Source: Bradyrhizobium diazoefficiens | Lineage (GTDB): Bacteria > Pseudomonadota > Alphaproteobacteria > Rhizobiales > Xanthobacteraceae | Assembly: GCF_016616885.1 (NCBI RefSeq) | Contig: NZ_CP067102.1 | Location: 2,198,501 to 2,262,500, forward strand | DNA length: 64,000 nt | Reading direction: 5' to 3' | Part shown: in pieces, positions 59,672 to 64,000 of the stretch | How positions within the stretch are numbered: position 1 is the stretch's first letter | Layout: each line of letters starts with the position of its first letter | Position numbers and translations under genes: made by a program | Notes under the pieces: model-generated | Databases searched by the model: none | The model's input: the letters and a program-made list of their open reading frames with translations, nothing else | What the model was told of the DNA's origin: nothing

Positions 59672-60298
59672 ATGCCGCAGCCGCTCAACTATCTCAAGGA
59701 AACCGCCTCGCAGACCGCCGGGCCCTACGTCCATATCGGCCTGATTCCGGCCATGGCCGGCTTCGACATTTTCGAGAAGAACTTTTCCAACGTGCTCGTG
59801 ACGCCGAATACGCAAGGCGAACGCATCACGCTGGAAGGCAAGGTGATCGACGGCAGCGGCACGCCATTGCGCGACGTGCTGCTCGAGATCTGGCAGGCCA
59901 ACGCGGCCGGCCGCTACAATCATCCGGCCGATCGCTCTGCCGGCGCTTTGGACGAGAATTTCCGCGGCTGGGGCCGCGGCGGCTCGGATTTCGAGAGTGG
60001 GCTTGTCACCTTCGAAACCATCAAGCCGGGCGCCATCACCGACAAGGCAGGGCGCAAATGCGCGCCGCACGTCAACATCTGGATTGTCGCGCGTGGCATC
60101 AATATCGGGCTCAACACGCGGCTGTATTTCTCGGACGAGGAGGCGGCCAACGCCGCCGATCCGGTGCTTAATCTGGTCGAGCCTCCGGCACGCCGCAAGA
60201 CGCTGATGGCCACGCGCAGTGAGCGCGCCGGCAAGGCCGTGTATTCCTTCACGATCAACCTGCAGGGACCGGATGAGACGGTGTTCTTCGACGTTTGA
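59672..60298 (+). CDS. pcaG: Protocatechuate 3,4-dioxygenase alpha subunit
   Basis: 208 residues. Non-catalytic partner of PcaH that shapes the active site. LKETASQTAGPYVHIGL, LEIWQANAAGRYNHPAD and APHVNIWIVARGINIGLNTRLYF match the family; the iron ligands are replaced as expected for alpha subunits. ATG 59672 has AAGGAAA upstream. Other pca genes (pcaBDC, pcaIJ) are not in the window. Confidence 0.95.
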   Translation: MPQPLNYLKETASQTAGPYVHIGLIPAMAGFDIFEKNFSNVLVTPNTQGERITLEGKVIDGSGTPLRDVLLEIWQANAAGRYNHPADRSAGALDENFRGWGRGGSDFESGLVTFETIKPGAITDKAGRKCAPHVNIWIVARGINIGLNTRLYFSDEEAANAADPVLNLVEPPARRKTLMATRSERAGKAVYSFTINLQGPDETVFFDV

Positions 60299-60906
60299 TT
60301 GATCCGTCGGCGGTCCAGCAGGATCACTCTACCCAGTCGTCGCGTTTGATCGTTCCGCGCGGGAGGATTTGCGGTGGCTGACGCATCTCGCGCGATCCCG
60401 GCCGGTCGGCCGGATCATGACCCACTTTTGGTTTCAGCTCCGCCAAATCAATGAAGACATCCGTCTGGCGGCGCAGGTCGTCGGCGACCATGGGGGGCTA
60501 AGTGGAGAGCGTGGAGACGACCGTCACGCGTTCCGCAGAAAAGCCGGACGGTCCAGCCGAAATGGTGCGGTGTGTCAGCCGGAAAACTCTGAAGGCGTCG
60601 ATGGCTTGCTGAAAAAAAACGGCGCAGACGACCGGACAGGGATGGCCGCCTTGCGCCAAGGTTAGGGAGGTTCCATGCCACCAGCGCCAAAGGCGCCCAA
60701 TGCATCCACGTTAAGCCCTCCGCATTCCATGCTCAATTGTACGGAAGTAAACGGCGCCTATCCCAAGGGTTCGACCCACTATACCAAGGTAGATGGACGC
60801 GGCGGCAACAGCCGCCGTTGCGATGATCGCGGTGCTGCGCTCGAAGTATATCGCCTAGCACAGCGAACGCGCCGGCCGAACACGTCCGGTTCATCTGGTC
60901 GAAAAT
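60299..60906. other. Large intergenic region after pcaG
   Basis: About 600 bp with no supported gene. A minus frame ending at 60711 reads a membrane-like IIATAAVAAASIYLGIVGRT but has no start codon. Contains short A-run GAAAAAAAACGG at 60610-60621 and little else. Confidence 0.5.
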
Positions 60907-60938
60907 GGACCGGCCTCGTCCGTTGACGAGGCCGGTCC
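60907..60938 (-). terminator. Strong hairpin after the SnoaL gene
   Basis: GGACCGGCCTCGTC pairs perfectly with GACGAGGCCGGTCC (14 bp) around CGTT. It lies 52 bp past the stop of the minus-strand SnoaL gene and is followed in that direction by ATTTTCG. Confidence 0.7.
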
Positions 60939-60989
60939 TGTCATCGCGATGGGGCTTGCGCCGCCGAGCGTATCTCGGCGGCACATCAG

Positions 60990-61379
60990 CTAGAAGCCGG
61001 TCGGTCCCACAGCGCCGATCCAGTGCTTGACCTTGGTGGGATCCTTTTCGTCCATATAGAAGAAATGGACCATCGTCGGTCTCACGGCTGCGATATTGGG
61101 GTCGTCGAAGCGCATCGCGACCTTGCCGTGGAAGATCTTGAGCTCCGGACTATCCCAGAACTCGACCACGTCGTGGAGCGCCGTAAAGCCGCGGTCGATG
61201 AATTGCCGCAGATTGTTGCGGATCGCCTCGCGGCCGCGCCAGTCGGCGACGCCGAGATTGCAGGTCGCATCTTCGGCGAAACAGTCAAAACCCCTGCCAA
61301 AGGTCTTGTCGTCGATCTCCTTCCACATCGCCAGAAGCCATTCCGGCGGGGCGGTCTTGGTGAAGGTCTTGGTGGTCAT
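60990..61379 (-). CDS. SnoaL-like nuclear transport factor 2 fold protein
   Basis: 129 residues: PPEWLLAMWKEIDDKTFGRGFDCFAEDATCNLGVADWRGREAIRNNLRQFIDRGFTALHDVVEFWDSPELKIFHGKVAMRFDD...VHFFYMDE. SnoaL/NTF2 barrel of unknown substrate. GGAGAGACC precedes the ATG. It is divergent from a GlxA-type regulator with only 54 bp between, so likely its target. Confidence 0.8.
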   Translation of the reverse strand: MTTKTFTKTAPPEWLLAMWKEIDDKTFGRGFDCFAEDATCNLGVADWRGREAIRNNLRQFIDRGFTALHDVVEFWDSPELKIFHGKVAMRFDDPNIAAVRPTMVHFFYMDEKDPTKVKHWIGAVGPTGF

Positions 61380-61433
61380 GGTCTCTCCTCGAGGCTGGAC
61401 AGCGGCAACCTAACCGGGCACGCTGTGGCGCAA

Positions 61434-62450
61434 ATGCCAAAGACACCTCGCTTCCCGCCAAGCTCCGTTTCGCGCACCGCGCGGACTTCCGCGCGCGTGA
61501 TCGAAGTGCTGGCCTATCCGTCGGTGCAGCTGCTTGACGTTACTGGACCGCTCCAGGTGTTCGCGACCGCCAACGAGCAGATCGTGGAGGCAGGCGGAAC
61601 GCCGCCTTATGCGCTTCGCGTGGTGGCGAAAGATCGCGGGCGTGTGACAGCTTCGTCAGGACTGGAGATTGCAACGGAGGCACTGCCGCGCGGTGGCAGC
61701 GGGCTGGACACGCTGGTGGTCGCAGGAGGCCCGGGTGTCAATCTCGCCGCCTCCGACCCGCTGCTGCTGGATTGGCTACGGCAGCGCGTGAAGAAAGCGC
61801 GGCGCGTGGCATCGGTCTGCACCGGAGCATTTCTGCTCGGCGCATCGGGCGCACTCGATGGACGGCGCGCGGTGACACATTGGTCGTATTGCGCCGAGCT
61901 CGCGCGGCGTTTCCCGGCCGTGCGCGTCGAGCCCGATCCGATCTTCGTGCGCGACGGCACAATCTGGACCTCGGCCGGCGTAACTGCCGGCATCGATCTG
62001 GCGCTGGCCCTGGTGGAGGAGGATCTCGGCCGCACCACAGCGCTAGCGGTGGCGCGTTATCTCGTCGTCTTCCTCAAGCGGCCGGGCGGGCAGGCGCAGT
62101 TCAGCGAGGCGCTGTCGCTGCAATCGGCCGAGGACGAATTCGGCGCGCTACACCAATGGATCGGTAAACATCTCGCCGGCGATCTCTCGCTGTCCAGACT
62201 GGCGCGAGAGGCCGGCATGAGCGAACGCAGTTTCAGCCGCCATTACGCCAGGGCGACAGGATTGACGCCGCTGCGGGCGATCGAGCGGCTGCGGGTGGAG
62301 GCTGCGCGGCGGATGCTGTCGGAGACGCGCCTGCCGGTGAAGCGGATATCCCAGCGCTGCGGCTTCGGGTCGGAGGAGACCATGCGCCGCAGTTTTTTGC
62401 GCGTGCTGGCCACGGCGCCGCAGGACTATCGCCGCCGGTTCGGTTCGTGA
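61434..62450 (+). CDS. GlxA-family regulator (DJ-1/PfpI-like plus AraC HTH)
   Basis: 338 residues. N-terminal class I glutamine-amidotransferase-like domain (IEVLAYPSVQLLDVTGPLQVFATANE, VAGGPGVNLA, nucleophile elbow SVCTGAFLLGASGALDGRRAVTHW) and C-terminal double helix-turn-helix (GDLSLSRLAREAGMSERSFSRHYARATGLTPLRAIERLRVEAARRMLSETRLPVKRISQRCGFGSEETMRRSF). Members control catabolic or stress genes. ATG 61434 is the family start. Divergent from the SnoaL gene. Confidence 0.9.
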   Translation: MPKTPRFPPSSVSRTARTSARVIEVLAYPSVQLLDVTGPLQVFATANEQIVEAGGTPPYALRVVAKDRGRVTASSGLEIATEALPRGGSGLDTLVVAGGPGVNLAASDPLLLDWLRQRVKKARRVASVCTGAFLLGASGALDGRRAVTHWSYCAELARRFPAVRVEPDPIFVRDGTIWTSAGVTAGIDLALALVEEDLGRTTALAVARYLVVFLKRPGGQAQFSEALSLQSAEDEFGALHQWIGKHLAGDLSLSRLAREAGMSERSFSRHYARATGLTPLRAIERLRVEAARRMLSETRLPVKRISQRCGFGSEETMRRSFLRVLATAPQDYRRRFGS

Positions 62451-62543
62451 TTGCGACCAAAGTCTAGGCGGAACGCCTCCGCTGGTTGGGAACCAAATCG
62501 CATCTCGATCTTTCCTTCGACAGGTCCCCGCGGAGGATGCGTC

Positions 62544-62933
62544 ATGAGCAGATTGCAAGAGCGCGAAACTGTCCCTGATGTCTACAACCTGTTTCTCGCC
62601 GCCGTCCTCTTCATATCGCCGTGGCTGTTCAAGCTAACCAATAGTCAGGGCAAGATCGACCTCTGGGTCACGAGTGCAATCATCGTCGTGCTCTCGCTGG
62701 CAGCAATTATCGCTTACCGGGACTGGGAGGAATGGATCAACGTCCTCATGGGCGTCTGGCTCATCGCTTCGCCCTGGTTGCTCGGATTTCCGCATACGCG
62801 GGCGATGCATCTGAGCATCGGCTTCGGCGTCGTCATCGTGCTGCTGGCGTTGCTCGATCTCTTCCTGCATTACGAGAAGCGGCATCCGGACGAAGCGCCG
62901 TTGGAGTCCGTGCAGGAGCGAGCGCACCAGTAA
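62544..62933 (+). CDS. SPW-repeat membrane protein
   Basis: 129 residues with four TM helices and two SPW motifs (FISPWLFK at about 25 and IASPWLLG at about 75), the hallmark of the SPW repeat family. The second half repeats the first (DVYNLFLAAVLFISPWLF versus EWINVLMGVWLIASPWLL). GGAGGATGCGTC precedes the ATG. Function unknown; often stress-linked in rhizobia. Confidence 0.85.
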   Translation: MSRLQERETVPDVYNLFLAAVLFISPWLFKLTNSQGKIDLWVTSAIIVVLSLAAIIAYRDWEEWINVLMGVWLIASPWLLGFPHTRAMHLSIGFGVVIVLLALLDLFLHYEKRHPDEAPLESVQERAHQ

Positions 62934-63026
62934 AGCGCGGATCGCTCAAGACATCAGCCCTCGCCGCCATGGAGCTGCGGGTCCAGCGCGGGCCCACAAG
63001 GGGAGAGGGTACGTCAGCGCTCCTGG

Positions 63027-64000
63027 CTACTTTCCTTCCAGCGTATTCACCGGCGTCCAGTCGGCCGGCGGTGGATGCGCTGCCAGTGTCCGGGCACGCC
63101 TGGCAAAATATTCGCACGGCGGATCGTCGCCGGCGGCACTTTCGAACAGCTCGGCCGCTTTGGCGAAGTCGCGCGCACGCCAGTACGCAAGTCCCATGGC
63201 ATAGGTCGCTGCGCGGATGCCTTGCTCCTGCGTCTCCTGGTTCTTCTCGGCGAGCGGCTCGTACACCCCGATCGGCTCGTCGCGTCCCTGCACCCTGACC
63301 ATGTCGAGCTCGCGCCAGGTGTAGGCGCTGCGGCTCTTGTTGACGGTCATCTCGGACGCCATGATCGCGGTGCCAAAATATTTATTGGCGCCTTCGAGCC
63401 GCGAGGCGAGGTTCACGGTATCGCTCATGACGGTATAGTTGAAGCGCCGGCGCGAGCCGATATTGCCAACCACGGCTTCGCCGCTGTTCAATCCGATGCG
63501 GTGGGCGAGGCCGCGGCCCCGGAATGCGGGATGGCTTTCGTTGAGCTCATCGAGCCGGTCGCGGCATTGCAGCGCGGCAGCGACCGCGTTGCGTGCATGA
63601 TCGGGATCGTCGGCCGGTGCGCCGAACATCGCGACGATGGAATCGCCGATATATTTGTCGACATAGCCGCCATGGCTTTCGATGATGTCGGTCATGGCGG
63701 AGAGATAGTCGTTCATCAACGCGACCAGCTCGCTTGGCGTCATCTTCTCGGCAATCGAGGAGAAGCCGCTGAGGTCCGAGAAGAACATGGTGATGTCACG
63801 CATCTCGCCGCCGAGCACCGGCATTTTGCCGGAGGCGACCATGCCGTCGATCACCTCGGGCGCGAGATAGAACGCAAAGCTCTTGCGCAGGAAACGCTCC
63901 TCACGATCGGCGATCACGAAGCGGTAGCCGATTATCATCGCGAGCGCGGTGAGACCCGCGAGCACGGGCTCGGTCAGGGGCAGCGCGATGGCATGCGCGA
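63027..64000 (-). CDS. Adenylate/guanylate cyclase, N-terminus beyond window
   Basis: Open to the right edge; about 324 residues visible. A TM stretch (LTEPVLAGLTALAMIIGYRFVIADRE) precedes the class III catalytic domain: metal aspartates in ITMFFSDLSGFSS and VDKYIGDSIVAMFGAP, RIGLNSGEAVVGNIGS and YTVMSDTVNLASRLEGANKYFG. A helical TPR-like tail of about 70 residues follows. The TM layout suggests a CHASE2-type sensor upstream, off the window; an ATG at 63965 is internal. Fourth cyclase of the window. Confidence 0.9.
   Translation of the reverse strand, partial: AHAIALPLTEPVLAGLTALAMIIGYRFVIADREERFLRKSFAFYLAPEVIDGMVASGKMPVLGGEMRDITMFFSDLSGFSSIAEKMTPSELVALMNDYLSAMTDIIESHGGYVDKYIGDSIVAMFGAPADDPDHARNAVAAALQCRDRLDELNESHPAFRGRGLAHRIGLNSGEAVVGNIGSRRRFNYTVMSDTVNLASRLEGANKYFGTAIMASEMTVNKSRSAYTWRELDMVRVQGRDEPIGVYEPLAEKNQETQEQGIRAATYAMGLAYWRARDFAKAAELFESAAGDDPPCEYFARRARTLAAHPPPADWTPVNTLEGK

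Noticed and set aside
60711..60845. Membrane-like minus frame ending at 60711 (IIATAAVAAASIYLGIVGRT)
   Set aside because: No ATG, GTG or TTG start or ribosome site in frame after the preceding stop; perhaps a decayed small gene.

Overview
The window looks like chromosomal DNA of a high-GC alphaproteobacterium, most likely Bradyrhizobium or a close relative. The reasons are strong GC bias at third codon positions, several Bug/TAXI/LivK-type periplasmic binding proteins, four class III nucleotide cyclases, a fused two-subunit NAD-dependent formate dehydrogenase, dispersed rhizobial palindromic repeats and the set of gene families. This assignment is inference; no rRNA is present to settle it.

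Layout. 0-1.1 kb: a minus-strand bufferin-type operon (precursor peptide plus MNIO/DUF692 maturase cut by the window edge) behind a SigF-like promoter. 1.4-6.4 kb: three plus-strand nucleotide cyclases with different sensory domains (Cache, soluble N-terminal, WGR-like) and a HutD protein. 6.4-9.4 kb: a 994-residue TPR/glycosyltransferase that is an in-frame tandem duplication. 9.6-18.4 kb: accessory genes: two near-identical 42-residue zinc-motif proteins, a SnoaL/Bug/LysR unit, an uncharacterised 378-residue protein, an MFS exporter divergent from an ABM protein plus ECF sigma factor, a HigBA-like pair and a HEPN-like remnant. 18.9-25.3 kb: a 6.3-kb segment bounded by an intact tRNA-Ile2(CAU) gene and a 47-bp copy of its 3' part. 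It carries an FtsX/MacB-like exporter, a secreted protein and an orphan response regulator whose kinase seems cut off after 16 codons.

25.6-29.0 kb: three solute-binding proteins (Bug, TAXI, LivK). 29.0-45.4 kb: a molybdenum/tungsten and formate block: an HTH-PBP regulator, a TupA-like oxyanion-binding protein, three MoeA-family proteins (one fused to a PBP-like domain), MobA, FdhD, MobB, a TusA-like protein, an oxalate/formate-family MFS transporter and the formate dehydrogenase FdhB-FdhA. These fit together as uptake or sensing of the metal, cofactor assembly and sulfuration, substrate transport and formate oxidation to feed NADH.

45.5-50.8 kb: YbaK deacylase, GntR regulator divergent from tcuAB (tricarballylate oxidation), then a DUF5993/DsbB pair and a lipase-like hydrolase. 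50.8-56.8 kb: a trifunctional LplT-PlsC-acyl-ACP synthetase protein, a TetR regulator with twin operators divergent from a small gene, and a GGDEF protein. 57.0-64.0 kb: nicotinate phosphoribosyltransferase, a decayed LysR gene, pcaHG (protocatechuate ring cleavage), a SnoaL protein divergent from a GlxA-type regulator, an SPW membrane protein, and a fourth cyclase running off the right edge.

No CRISPR array, rRNA, intact transposase, integrase or replication origin was seen.
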